DNA of 64,000 nt from Selaginella moellendorffii. Its lineage: Eukaryota > Streptophyta > Lycopodiopsida > Selaginellales > Selaginellaceae. Within the stretch, counting starts at the first letter, position 1; each line of letters begins with the position of its first letter. Made by a program: the position numbers and the translations under genes. The notes under the pieces were generated by a model. It was not told the DNA's origin and did no database searches. It saw only the letters and a list, made by a program, of their open reading frames with translations. The stretch covers positions 1,490,559 through 1,554,558 of the forward strand of contig NW_003314299.1 of the NCBI RefSeq assembly GCF_000143415.4. Direction: 5' to 3'. This document shows, one piece after another, positions 8,367 through 20,791 of this stretch.

Positions 8367-11153
8367 CTACATATGCATAATTTCTGGAGGATCAACTTGC
8401 TAAATGTCATGCCAAACCTTATAAACTTGTGGTCTAACTTGCCGTAACACCCAATATAGTCCTTTCCACTGAGCAAAGAGCCTTTTAGATAAACCATATA
8501 CTATAAGATGGGGAAAATAGACTAACACCAAGTCATCCACTTTGTACTCCACAGGTGGATGATAATGGGAGTTGTAAAGTTGTTGTTATCCCACTTGTAC
8601 GTAGCCTAAGTGTTCGGCAAACTTTGCTTGGACAAGTGGAAGAATGCTCATCAAATACTAATCCCACAACTTAGCATCAGTAGCTCATGGCAATTGCGAA
8701 GGTAAACCCAGCTTCATTGGTAATATTGGATCATGACCATATAAAGGTTTATATGGTGAAGCACTAACAGAACTCTACACCCCTGTGACATATGTATACC
8801 GAAGATATGGCAAATAGCCATCTCAATCCGAATGCTAAAAGTTCATATACTTCACGATCATTCTTTTGAATGTTTGAACAAGTTGTTCCACCAAACCGTC
8901 TAACTGTGGATGATAAGCACTTGTGAAAGTGTGGTGTATCCCCAACTGAGACATCAAAACATGAAATGCCTCAACCATAAATGCAGAACCATTATTCGAA
9001 AGAATTCGTTTCGAACAAGAATGCTGGAACACCACTTGATTAAGAAGGAAGTATTCAACAACAGTTGTAGAGGCACTAATAAGAGCACCAACTTCCACCC
9101 AACAAGTCAAATAGTCAAAAGCAATAATAACATATTCATTGTCAGTAATCAATTGTGGAAAAGGTCCCATAAGATAAAATGCCAATAGATGGAAAATTGC
9201 AATTGACTCTAACCGTCCTTCCACGGCACGAGGGGGAGTATTATGAACTTGGCACCAAAGTAGCTATGCATATACTGGATAACCTCACGTCACATCTCTG
9301 GCTAATAAAAAGATCTGCATAACTTCTCGGTCACATGACGATATCCCATATGCCCACCTAGAATAAGTGAATCATGGTAGGCATAAAGAAACCATGGAAT
9401 AAAGACGGAAGACACCACCAGCCATAAAGGATCATCAAGATCTGTTCCCACAAAATAAAGAAGGCCGTCTTCAAGGCGAAATTGAAAATGTAAATACCGA
9501 AATGGCAAGTCATTAGTAAGTGATGCAAGACATTAACACACCTCTAAGACCAATATCAGAAGTATTCATGCACAAAATAAAAGGTCGAGTGTAGTCAGGA
9601 TATGCCAAAACTAAAGGAGTCATCAATAGCTCTTTGAGATCCATGAACGCCTGTTCACAATCTGAAAGCTAGATGAAAGATGTAGTTGATGACTTCAGCA
9701 ACGCTCGCAATGGTGCAGTGCGATCAAAAAGATGATCCACAAAATGACCAAAATACTACACTTTGCCCAAGAAGCACTACACATCATTCACACACTTCGG
9801 AGTAGGGAACTTTAGAATGGCTACAAGTTTGTTAGGATCAACTTGCAAACCTTCACGAGAAATACGGTACCCAAGATAAGTTGTGTCCTTGGACTCAAAC
9901 ACGCACTTCGATCGCTTCAGCTTTAAACCAACGTCTCGTAGCCGATCCAACATTTTACAAACATCATGAACGTGCTCCTTCCACGTCCCCTCCAAGTGGA
10001 TCAAGGCATCATCAATGAAGTCAGTAGTTACCTTCGTCATATCGCAAAGAACCTCGTCCATCATTTGCTGGAAAGTTGTTGGAGCATTGTTCAAACCAAA
10101 TGGCATCACTAAGAACTCATACAAATCAAATGGTATATGAAAAGCAGTCTTAGGAATATCTTCTTCGGCCACTGGTATTTGTTAGTACCCAGAAGCAAAA
10201 TCTAGCTTGGTGAACCAACGACTTTGCCCCAAACGATTCAAGAGATCAGCAGTGTGAGGAAGAGGGTACACATCTGGGATCGTCACTTTGTTTAACAGAT
10301 GATAGTCAATGCAGAAACAAATACTCCCATCAAACTTCGTCACAAGATGAGGTTCACATGCCCAAGGACTCCACAATTTCCAAATAACACCCTTCTCCAA
10401 CATCTCCTTAACATTTGCACATAAAATCTTGATCTCTTTGGGTGATCGACGACGAACAGGAACTTTGATTAGACAAGCATCTTCGATTGGAGTCAAATGA
10501 CGTGTGGCAATTTTGGCCCCAGACGATAAGTCAAATTCAAAGAGATTAGAATATTCCTTCATGAGCTGGTTAACCGTTACAACACAAAGATTTTTGGAAG
10601 GATCAGAAAAGGGAAGAGCAAAATAAGATGGAAACACATGAGGAAATAGTGGGGGAACAAAAGTAATGGAAGCAAAGGTAAAAGTAGAGAGACGAAGAGG
10701 TATAGAAGTGAAAGGAATAGATGAAATATAAGGAAGTATTAAACAAAGGGGAGAAGCCTCAAAGTCACATTTGGCATGATTGTGCTGCAACTAATTCATA
10801 CCAAGGATGAGGTCAAAAGCTTAACTCGGCACCACCCCCAATGACTGCAACCCAAGATTGCCCACACACACAACCAAGTCCGCCTCATCTCATGCATATG
10901 CATGAGTACGGCCATTGCCATAAAGAATGAAAATTGGTTTCGCCGCATGATGCAAGTGTAAACGGCAACATATAGTAACAAGTCGAGCAATAGAAGATAA
11001 ATTCGAACTTATATCAACCAATACGGAGAAAATAATAAGAGACCTCTTGTTATAAAAACGAACTTGGAAAGTAAACACTGGATGAACTAGTGCCAAGTGA
11101 ACCCCTTGATGATACTCTCGAAAAAAAGATGGAAGGGTCACTGACTTATTCAC
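8367..11153 (-). pseudogene. pol of element A: protease, RT, RNase H, integrase (degenerate)
   Basis: Reading right to left: a retropepsin-like region (SVLVDISSNLSS, near 11010) whose usual D-T-G is not present, with ILGMN downstream; reverse transcriptase blocks FTKLDFASGY (about 10190-10220), VMPFGLNNAPTTFQQMMDEV and the catalytic-site variant FIDD (about 10010); and integrase with GLVEQLVQTF (about 8880). The frame is broken by many stops and small indels, several at codons that are CAG, CGA or TGG in the sister copy. The end (TAG at 8367-8369) is immediately followed by the nested insert, and the last about 130 bases of the element's coding end lie at 7080-7216. Confidence 0.75.
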
Positions 11154-11169
11154 GCAAGGTCCCTTTGTT

Positions 11170-12099
11170 ACTTGTGTGACTCCTCATTTTCTGGATGTAT
11201 CTCGGTGTCCAAACCTTCTACGGCAGCAACACCAACAAGACGTTGTTGATGCCAAGGTCTCCACCCAGGAAATGGAGGTTGCTAATCCGGAAAACCCCGA
11301 CAATGCCGATAAGTGTGACCAACTTCATCACATGCCCAACAACGAACGTCATGACCACGACCACGTCTTTGCCCTTGTCCTTGGACTTAAGCAATAGCAA
11401 TATCAACCTCCATTGGAATAAGACCATCGCCCATAGGAAGTGGAGCGGAAGGACGTGCAGCGAGAAGTGGAAGATGCGATGTCTCATAACATTGTGCCAA
11501 ATGAAGAGCATTATCAAGGGTGGCTGGAGTAAGTGCATGCACAAGTTTGACAAGATTTTGACAAAGTGCTGGCCACAACATTCCTAAGTTGATTTGCTCT
11601 GACATATTTGGCTTTGCACAAAGCAAGAGGCTTAGGAAACAAACGCCAAATTGCATCACCGACTTAAATGGCCTTTGATGAAGATGATGTAATTGCTGGA
11701 AGGTATCATCATAATTGTTGGCATGTCCGAATGCACGTTTAAAGACGTCCGAGAGAACACTTCAATCCCCACGAGTGGCTGCATTCAAACCATTGTACCA
11801 TTGCAACGCCGTCCCTTGAAAACACGTGGGAAACTCATATAAACGTTGAGCATAATCCCAAGAATGATATGTGGCAATCACTATGAAGTGATCAAACCAA
11901 TGATACACATCATCCCTAGGATTCCACGAAAGAACTCCAGCTAAACACGAAGATTGGCACCAAGAGCAAGAGGAGTTGTACCATGTGTCGTGAATGCCAC
12001 CATCAACTATGTTTGGTTATTCAATTGCAATTGCATGGCATCAAGCAATTGCACCAACTGCTGCTCCAGAGTCAAAGGAGGAGATTGCTACTTTGCCAT
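11170..12099 (-). pseudogene. gag of element A (degenerate)
   Basis: It starts at ATG 12097-12099 and carries a stop three codons later. It matches copy B gag over its length. A CCHC zinc knuckle (CWACDEVGHTYRHC, near 11310-11350) for RNA packaging is still readable. Multiple stops and frameshifts; not functional. Confidence 0.7.
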
Positions 12100-12311
12100 G
12101 AAGATGAAGGAAAAAGAAAGAGCAAAAGAAGAGAAATGAGAAAAAACTAAAAGGAAAAAGAGATCTAGACAATGGAAAAACTAAATCTAAACCAAAATTC
12201 TGAAAGGAAAGAAAAAAAGAAAGGAAATGGAAAAAGTTAGATCTAAATGATGCAAAAGTTAAATGCAAACCAAAACCTCAAATCTAAGCACTCCTCAAGG
12301 ACAATGAAAAA

Positions 12312-12474
12312 TGTGAGTGCTTGAAATATGGAAAGGGAATATAGAAAATGTACATATCAATTAGCCCAAAAACCCTAGTTTATATATAGGAGCAAGTGGT
12401 CTAAATTGAAACCAATCTAACAACTACCAAAATCTCACCATGCTAATATTAGTATACGGCATCGTAGCAGTACA
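12312..12474 (-). repeat. 5' LTR of element A (outer end truncated)
   Basis: 163 bp homologous to the other LTRs, starting TGTGAGTG on the plus strand. It ends at GTACA and lacks the terminal TTTGGACCTCACA-like bases present in the 6894-7069 copy. Confidence 0.8.
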
Positions 12475-13752
12475 CTGCTAAATAATATTAATATTAAATA
12501 TACCATAAACTGGAAAAAATATTTATGAGATGCAATTTAAATACATTGCAACTTTATCATTTAAAGAAAATGAAACAAATCTAATTTTTATATGTACTTA
12601 TCATTATTAGAATTATATGTTTTATATACTTTAAAATTGGAACATTATGTTTACAAAAGTATTGACAATTTATATACTGCATTCTAGAGACTATAAATAG
12701 TTTGTATCTATTTACAACATTACAAAAGATACTACTTTAAATTGTAAATTATTACTGTATAAGTGTTGATTACTTGGATCACTTTTTGTAAGTATTATAT
12801 TCTACAAAGATCTCATTTCAAATAATTTGTAAATTAATTATGTGTTTGTTTATATAAAAGACTTGATTTTCTGGTGGTTAGAGCCTTCTATGCTATTATT
12901 CATTAGTGAACAATGAGCACACTTCTTTCCTCCCTATATTAGACTTCAAGTAAAATAAAATAAAATAAATTCACATAGTTTTACCCACCATAAAAAATTT
13001 CACATAGAAGTAAATCATATTATATTATGATGTATATAATGACTGAAAACTGAGTTAATAGTAATAATAAATAAATTAATCTTGGAAATATATGTTTTCT
13101 TTTGAATAAAATACGAAAAAAAACTATGTAAGGCTAAAATTTACATGAAAATATACAAGATAAAGATAGAGATGGTAATAAAAATAATAATAATATTTTT
13201 TTATATTTATATTTTAGAAACAGTTACACAAATTTACTGTATATATAATGGAGGTGGTAATAAAAGTAGATCTATTATAGGAGAATCATTTAGCTACACA
13301 GTATAACAATCTTATGTTCAGATTTCGGTTTCATTTATTATTATTATAATTGAATTTTTTCTCATTTATTTTTATTAGAAATTATATATACAGACAAAGA
13401 ATAATAAATTTAATCCTTTATCAAGTACCTTAATAATTAAAATTCTTAGTGTCTTAACATGTTAACATTTTAGTGACTTCAAATGATATATTTAATAAAT
13501 GGAAGGTATACACAAAGCATAAATAAAGTTATAAATTGTACATTTAGACCACAATAATATGGATATTTTATTTTTTTATTTATTATAAAACATTTCTGAA
13601 ATTTACAGTAAGTATCACAACTGGTATTAAATTCTTATTTATTATTAAAAATAAATTTAATTTAGTTTTATAGCTTTTAATCAAAATAAATTAAATAAAA
13701 GTAAAAATAAAAACCCAGAAAAGGTTTTAAAAAGCTCTATAAAATTAGATTA
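12475..13752. other. AT-rich spacer between elements A and B
   Basis: About 1.28 kb of very AT-rich sequence with TATA-like and poly-A/T runs. No ORF, RNA gene or tandem repeat worth naming. It separates the two retrotransposons, whose 5' ends face each other across it. Confidence 0.5.
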
Positions 13753-13927
13753 TGTGAGGGCCAAATGCACGGCTACGATGCCGTATACTAATATTAGCGT
13801 AGTGGGATTTTGGTAGCTGTCGGATTGGTTTCAATTCGAACCATTCGCTCCTGTATATAAGCTAGGGTTTTTGGGCTAATTGATATGCACATTTCTGTAT
13901 TCCCTTTCCATATTTCATGCACTCACA
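13753..13927 (+). repeat. 5' LTR of element B
   Basis: 175 bp, TGTGAG...CTCACA ends. A TATATAA promoter-like box lies near 13853, and CTAGGGTTTTTGGGC follows it, shared with both LTRs of copy A. Confidence 0.8.
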
Positions 13928-14161
13928 TTGATGGAAGTGAGGGGCACCTTTGATTGTCCTTAGGGAGTGCTTGGATTTGGGATTTTAGTTTAGATCTAGC
14001 TTTTGTATCGTCTAGATTTAGCTTTTTCCATTTCCTCTATTTTATTCTTTCCTTTCAGGATTTTGGTTTAGATTTAGCTTTTTGCATTATCTAGATCTAC
14101 CATTTCTTTCCAACTTTTTGTCATTTCTCTTCTTTTGCTCTTTCTTTTTCGTTCATCTTTA

Positions 14162-15115
14162 TGGCCGATCAACAATCTCCTCCTTTGACTCTAGAGCAGC
14201 AGTTGGTTTAATTGCTTGATGCTATGCACTTGCAATTGAACAACCAAACTCAATTGATGGCGGCATTCACGGCACGTGGTCCAACTCCTCCTGCTCTTGG
14301 TGCCAATCGTCGCGTTCGGCCAGAGTTCTTTCGTGGGAATCCTAGGGATGATGTGTACCATTGGTTCAATCACTTCACGGTGATTGCCACATATCATTCT
14401 TGGGATGATGTTCGACGTTTGCGTGAGTTTCCCATGTGTCTCCAAGGGACGGCGTTGCAATGGTACAATGGATTAAGTGCGACCACTCGTGGGGATTGGA
14501 TTGTTCTTCCGAACGTTTTCAAACGCGCCTTTGGACATGCCGACGATTGTGACGATGCCTTCCAACAATTGCATCGTTTTCGCCAAGTGCCATCTGAGTC
14601 GGTGATGGAATTTGGCGTTTGTTTTCGAAGTCTTTTGCTTCGTGCGGAGCCCAATATGTCGGAGTGGATCAAGCTAGGAATGTTGTGGCCAACACTTCGT
14701 CAAGATCTTGTCGGCCTTGTGCATGCACTTGCTCCTGCCACCCTTGACGATGCTCTTCGCTTGGCACAACGTTATGAGACGTCGCCTCTTCCACTTCTCG
14801 CTGCATGTCCTTCAGCTCCACTTCCTATGAGTGATGGTCCTGTTTGAATGGAGGTTGATGTTGCTGCTACTTGAGTCCACGGACAAGGGCGAGGATGTGG
14901 TCGTGGCCGTGATGTTTATTGCTGGGCATGTGATGAAGTTGGTCATACTTATCAGCGTTGTCGACGCTTTCCGGATTGGCGACCTCCATTTCTTGGATGG
15001 AGACCTTGGTGTCAGCAATGTCCTGTTGGTGTTGCTACGGTGGAAGGTTTGGACACCGAGGTGCATCTGGGAAACGAGGAGTTGCGCGAGTAACGGAGGG
15101 ACCTTGCGCGAATAA
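14162..15115 (+). pseudogene. gag of element B (several stops)
   Basis: Begins MADQQSPP at 14162. The capsid-like core is well kept (RPEFFRGNPRDDVYHWFNHF, GTALQWYNGL, near 14310-14490). Stops occur at 14209 (TAA), 14845 (TGA) and about 14872 (TGA). Beyond these a CCHC knuckle (CWACDEVGHTYQRC, about 14920-14960) remains. At 14209 copy A has CAA, so the stop is a C-to-T change. This is the best preserved gag in the window but cannot be translated whole. Confidence 0.75.
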
Positions 15116-18100
15116 ATTAGTGACCCCTCTATCTTTCTTTCAAGAGTATCATCAAGGGGTTCACTCGGCACCGATTCATCCAGTGTTTACTTTCCAAGCT
15201 CGTTTTTATAACAAGAGGTCTCCTATTCTTCTCTCCGTGTTGGTTGATACAAGTTCAAGTTTATCTTCTATTGCTCAACCTGTTGCCACATGTTGTTGTC
15301 TACACTTGCGTCGTGCGGCAGATCCAGTTTTCATTCTTTATGGCAACGGCCATACATATGCGTGTGCATGAGATGAGGCGGACCTGGTTGTGCGTGTGGG
15401 CGATTTCGAGCTTGAGTTGCAGTCGTTGCAGGTGGTGCCGAGTCAAGCTTTTGACCTCATTCTTGGTATGGATTGGTTGTAGCGCAATTATGCCAAGTGT
15501 GACTTTGAAATTTCTCCCCCTTGTCTAATACTTCCTTATATTTCATCCATTCCTCTCACTTCCGTACCTCTTCGTCCCTCTACTTCTACCTCTGCTTTTA
15601 TTACTTTTGTTTCCCCACTATTTCCTCTTATGTTCCCATCTTGTTCTGCTCTTCCCTTTTTCGATCCCTCTGAAGATCTTTGTGTTGCAGCGGTTGACCA
15701 GCTCATGAAGGAGTATTCTGATCTCTTTGAATTTGATCTATCATTTGGGGCCAAGATTGCCACATGTCATCCGATTCCAACCGGGGATGCTCATCCAATC
15801 AAGGTTCTTGTTCGTCATCGGTCACCCAAGGAGATCAAGATTTTACGTGCAAATGTCAAGGAGATGTTGGAGAAGGGTGTTATTCAGAAGTTATGAAGTC
15901 CTTGGGCATGTGAACTTCATCTTATGATGAAGCCTAATGGGAGTATTTGTTTCTGCATCGACTATCGTTTGTTAAATGAAGTGACGATCCCAGATATGTA
16001 CCCTCTTCCTCACACGGCTGATCTCTTGGATCGTCTAGGGCGAAGTCGTTGGTTCACCAAGCTCAATCTTGCTTCTGGGTATTGGCAAGTATCGATGGCT
16101 GAAGAAGATATTCCTAAGACTGCTTTTCGTACACTATTTGGTTTGTACGAGTTCTTGGTGATGCCATTTGGTTTGAACAATGCTCCAGCAACTTTTTAGC
16201 GGATGATGGATGAGGTTCTTTATGATATGCCAAAGGTGATTGCTGACTTCATTGATGATGTTTTGATTCACTCGGAGGGGACGTGGGAGGAGCACATTCG
16301 TGATGTGTGTAAAGTGTTGGATCAACTACGGGACGTTGGTTTAAAGCTGAAGCGGTCGAAGTGCGTGTTTGAGTCTAAGGATACAACTTATCTTGGGTAC
16401 CGTATTTCTCGTGAAGGTTTGCAAGTTGATCTTGACAAACTTATAATCGTTCTAAAGTTCCCTACTCCGAAGTGTGTGAATGATGTGTAGCGCTTCTTGG
16501 GCAAGGTGCAGTATCTTGGTCGTTTTGTGGATCATCTTTCTGATCGCACTGCACCGTTGCGAGCGTTGCTAAAGTCATCAACGTCATCTTTCATCTGGTT
16601 TTCAGATTATGAGTAGGCGTTTGTGAATCTCAAAGAGCTGTTAACGACTCCTCCGGTTTTGGCATATCCTGACTACACTCGACCTTTTATTTTGCGCGTA
16701 GATGCTTCTGATATTGGTCTTGGAGGTGTGTTGATGCAAGAAAGCCCGAGTGTGCCTGGTCAACGTCATCCCATTGCATATATAAGCCGTACGTTACAAC
16801 TAGCAGAAGTGAACTACTCCACGACAGAGAAGGAGTGTTTAGCGGCAGTTTGGGGTTTCAAGAAACTTCATGCATATCTACATGGTTCTCGAACGTTACT
16901 TGAAGGTGACCATGCTACCGTTACTTCATTATTGAAGCGGAAGAACCTGGTTGGTCGTATTGCTCGGTGGGCTTTGAAGCTTTAGATATATAATTTTAAT
17001 GTTGTTCATCGCCCAGGGAGTTCTATGGCTGATGCTAATGCCCTTTCTCGAGCTCCTCTTCCTTCTCCGCTCTCTTCTCATGTTTCTGATGAGTTTGTTG
17101 TTCCAGCATCTGTGGATTTTCTAGACGAGGATTATGTGTCGTCGGCGGTTGCTGTACTTGACGTTCAGTGTCCACAAGGCGCAGAGCAAGATCTACCTTC
17201 TCTTGATGAGGTTCGTGAGGCTCAAAATATTGAGCCGTGGATTCGAAGGCTTCGAAATGCATTTGAGAATCCTGCATCACTTGCTGATGACTTGCCTTTT
17301 CGGCATTTACATTCTCAATATCGTCTTGAAAATGGCCTTTTTTATTTTGTGGGGACGGATTCTGATGATCCTTTACAGCTGGTGGTGCCTTCTATCTTTA
17401 TTCCGCGGTTTCTCCATGCCTACCATGATTCTCCTGTTCTAGGTGGGTATATAGGACATTGTCGTGTGACCGAAAAGCTGCATAGGTCTTTCTATTGGCC
17501 AAAGATGTGACGTGATGTTATTCGGTATGTGCGTAGCTACATTTGGTGCCAAGCTCATAATACTCCCCCTTGTGCTGTGGAAAGACGGTTGAAGTCAATT
17601 GCAGTTTCCCGTCCGTTTGAGTTGGTGGCATTTGATCTTATGGGACCTTTTCCACGGTCGATTGCTAGTAATAAGTATGTTATTATTGCTTCTGACTACT
17701 TGACTCATTGGGTGGAAGTTGGTGCTCTTTGCTAGCGCCTTTGCAATTGCTGTTAGATACTTCCTCCTCAATCAAATGGTGTTCCAGCATTCTTGTCCAG
17801 AGCAGATTCTTTCGGATAATGATCCTGCATTTATGGCAGAGGTATTTCATATTTTGACGTCTCGGTTGGGGATACGCCACACTTTTACGAGTGCTTATCA
17901 TCCACAATCAGACGGTCTAGTGGAACAGCTCGTTCGGACATTCAAAGGGATGATTGCAAAGTATGTGAACTTTCAACATTCGGATTGGGATGGTTATTTG
18001 CCGTCTCTTCGGTATGCCTATGTCACAGGGGTGCAAAGTTCTGTTGGTGCTTCACCATATAAACTTCTATATGGTCATGATCCAATATTACCAACAGAGC

Positions 18101-18444
18101 TGGGTTTACCTTCGCAATTGCCACGAGCTCCTGATGCTAGGTCATGGGATCAATATTTAACAAGCATTCTTCCACTTGTTCGAGCAGAGTCTACCAAACA
18201 CTTAGGCCACGTACAAGTGGGACAACAATGGCACTACAACTCCCATCATCGTCCACCTGCAAAGTACAAAGTGGATGATTATGTGTTAGTCCGTTTTCCC
18301 CATCTTACGGTACGTGGTTTATCTAAGGGGCTCCTTGCGCAGTGGAAAGGACCATATCGGGTGCTGTGGCAAGTTGGACCACAAGTTTATGAGGTTCGGC
18401 ATGACATCCAGCAAGCCGATCCTTCGGAGATTGTGCATGTGTAG
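15116..18444 (+). pseudogene. pol of element B: protease, RT, RNase H, integrase (several stops)
   Basis: Protease-like region SVLVDTSSSLSSIA (about 15235) has D-T-S where active retropepsins have D-T-G. RT follows with WFTKLNLASGY, VMPFGLNNAPATF and FIDDVLIHSE (about 16250). RNase H begins at FILRVDASDIGLGG (about 16690) and integrase at LMGPFP (about 17640), SDNDPAF and YHPQSDGLVEQL (to about 17930), the D-D-E arrangement of gypsy integrases. Stops at about 15369, 15478, 15895, 16197, 16488, 16615, 16983, 17508 and 18442, with a frameshift near 17733. Most are TAG or TGA where the family has CAG, CGA or TGG. Confidence 0.78.
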
Positions 18445-18578
18445 CGGTTGAAACACTTCATACAAAGGGATCAGGAACAGTTAATACCATCTACAGATCC
18501 ACTAATGCCTCCTCCTAACGTTCCTCCAAATCCCGGCCCATCTACAAGAGAACCCTGACGGCCTTCCATTATTCCGAG

Positions 18579-18678
18579 NNNNNNNNNNNNNNNNNNNNNN
18601 NNNNNNNNNNNNNNNNNNNNNNNNNNNNNNNNNNNNNNNNNNNNNNNNNNNNNNNNNNNNNNNNNNNNNNNNNNNNNN
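18579..18678. other. Assembly gap (100 N)
   Basis: Run of N. By comparison with copy A it should contain the polypurine tract and 3' LTR of element B, plus part of the following TA repeat. A round 100 suggests unknown true size. Confidence 0.95.
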
Positions 18679-18735
18679 TATATATACATATATATATATA
18701 TATCTCTACATATATCTCGCGCTCTCACTTATGGA

Positions 18736-18824
<89 letters not shown>
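18679..18824 (+). repeat. (TA)n microsatellite
   Basis: TATATA-rich tract from the gap edge, broken by a short CTCTCACTTATGGAG segment, then an almost pure TA run from 18736 to 18824. Confidence 0.9.
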
Positions 18825-18826
<2 letters not shown>

Positions 18827-20791
18827 TGTATTGTACTATTTTTATCATAGCCAAAGAAGGAACAATAACATATATCACTACCAAATAATAAGCTCCCCTC
18901 CTATTATCTAAAAATAATATTCTTTCTAATCTCTATTTTAATCTTTCAATAGTACTCACACTGAAATATAAAAGCTTAATGAAGTTTTGGGATTTTTATA
19001 ATTAGCATCTATATATTTTAAATAAATAACTCTCTAAGTAAAATCAAAAGCGAACACTGTTGAGAAAAATCTTTACAGATAAATACATTATACTGGTTTA
19101 CATAGATTTTAAGACGTTTTATAAAGAACATTTGTTATAGTTTAGCAATAGTAGTTATGTCATACCAACAGAGGAATATAAGAGAATTGTCAGATACATA
19201 CAATGTTATGGGGATTTAAATTCAAGACTTACTTGGCCTTATGTCTAAATTGTAAATAGTATATGAATGAATGAATGAAATTGAAAATGTGATATTTATG
19301 TTAAAGTTTCATTCATGCATGAAATTGCTAAGGTTTGTATATCACTATGAAGAAGATGATGACATAAGCATCACCTCAGTCATAAATACAAGACTTCAGA
19401 CAAGAATGTTAAAACACCACATCATAACTTCCACCTCACAAGGTGCACAAAGTGACGTAATAATAATTTAGTTGTTGACAAGAATCTTGCCTAGAAATAT
19501 AGTATTTTGGGGTGGCAAAGAATGCATTCATCAAGGACTTCTAATAAGGATTGGACAATTTTAAGAATAATACTAGAGATTTATAAATATTTCTGTAGGA
19601 ACTGATCATGTGTACTAAAGTACATACCCAAGAGGTAAAAGGCCCAAAAAACATGTTGAAAATTATTATGCATCACAAGTAGGTTATTCATTCATTAACT
19701 ATTTACAAAGTCTTCTGGCACCCACCAAAAAACATGAGACTGGCTGATTATAGTAAGTTGTTTTGATGATCTTGTCAGTTATTTGTCTGAACTCCTCCAA
19801 ATCTTATTCTGTCCCCACCCTAGGCTTCACCAATCTCACATCCTGCTGCATCTTGGATTGGAATCTCAATGCAATCCCCACTTAGTCTTGTCAGCATTTG
19901 TGGTGAGAAGTGTTGTCACACTTGTTTTGTTTCCAGCTCAGCTGTGGTGTATTTGTGAGCATGGCATCTATGACATTATGATCCTAGGATACTACCATTG
20001 TAGAAGCACAAAATCAAGGTGGAGGGAAGATGCATTTTTGCATTGCAATAAAGAGGGGAAAGAAGATGTCTACCAAGTTGAAAAGGGGTCAAGCTCCCAT
20101 GGGAGTTGCTGCCCTCTAGAGTGGACAATCTTAAGGCTCCCATGACACAAATATTTCATGAGCATAGGACGTTTTCATGAGCATAGGACGTTCTTGATAA
20201 ATTAAAATAATTCTTGTATCAAATAGTCAATCTTAGCTGTAAGCTTTTTTACAAGGCAAAGACTTTTACTCAAGAATAAAAGGCAATCATTTGTTCTCTG
20301 GAATAATATCTCAAAATGATATTTGTCTTCAGTTTTTATTTTGCAATTGCTCAAGCAACTGAAGTTTATAAGGTAGATTTATAAGTAAAATCTAGCTTTA
20401 GAAACTCATACTTAATATCACAGCTATCCAATGGAGAAGTTATTAAATGCATAAATTTTGAAGAGCAAATATCTCTCAATGGGAAAATCAAAGAAATCCA
20501 AGTAAGTATGAATAATCGAATGAGTACTATATATTTAATGTCTCAAACAGTTATCTCCACCAATTACTTTTCCCAGTGAGTCACCACCAAAACCATTTCC
20601 TCAGCATTTTTCTACAGAGATTGGCTCATGTCCACAAGGAAAAATACCAGTAATTCAAAACAATCTGACAAAAAATTTCAGATCAAAGTACCCTAAGCTC
20701 TCAAACATTAGTCTAGAAAATGCTTCAGTTCACGAGGTTTGCAATTGCAAAAGCAATCAATATGATCATTTATATTTATAATTTACAACAG
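18825..20791. other. AT-rich intergenic stretch, no gene recognised
   Basis: About 2 kb with only scattered short open frames (for example 19783-20145) that lack recognisable motifs or splice structure. The first three exons expected for the neprosin gene downstream were looked for here and not found. Confidence 0.4.

Larger units (their letters stand above)
6894..12474 (-). mobile_element. Ty3/gypsy LTR retrotransposon copy A (degenerate, with nested insert)
   Basis: A complete but dead element on the minus strand, bounded by short LTRs (6894-7069 and 12312-12474). Internal order is gag (zinc knuckle), protease, reverse transcriptase, RNase H, integrase, which is the gypsy order. Removing the nested 1150-bp insert leaves about 4.4 kb. 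The inner junction beside the 3' LTR has a purine-rich tract (complement of 7070-7083) fitting a polypurine tract. Compared with copy B it lacks about 20 bases just after the 5' LTR, where the primer-binding site should be, and its outer 5' LTR end lacks the last about 13 bases. No matching target duplication is visible (CAATT against CTGCT), as expected if that end is truncated. Confidence 0.85.
13753..18578 (+). mobile_element. Ty3/gypsy LTR retrotransposon copy B (degenerate, 3' end in gap)
   Basis: Same family as copy A but on the plus strand. The 5' LTR is at 13753-13927, followed by leader, gag (14162 on), protease, RT, RNase H and integrase to TAG at about 18444. The tail continues to 18578 and stops where the N run begins, just where copy A shows its polypurine tract. 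The polypurine tract and 3' LTR (about 190 bp) should therefore lie in the gap. Left flank is GATTA. The element is dead: about a dozen in-frame stops and at least one frameshift near 17733. Confidence 0.85.

Noticed and set aside
19783-20145. 120-residue plus-strand ORF in the AT-rich spacer
   Set aside because: No recognisable motif, biased composition, and no neighbouring exons. Probably chance or an old repeat.
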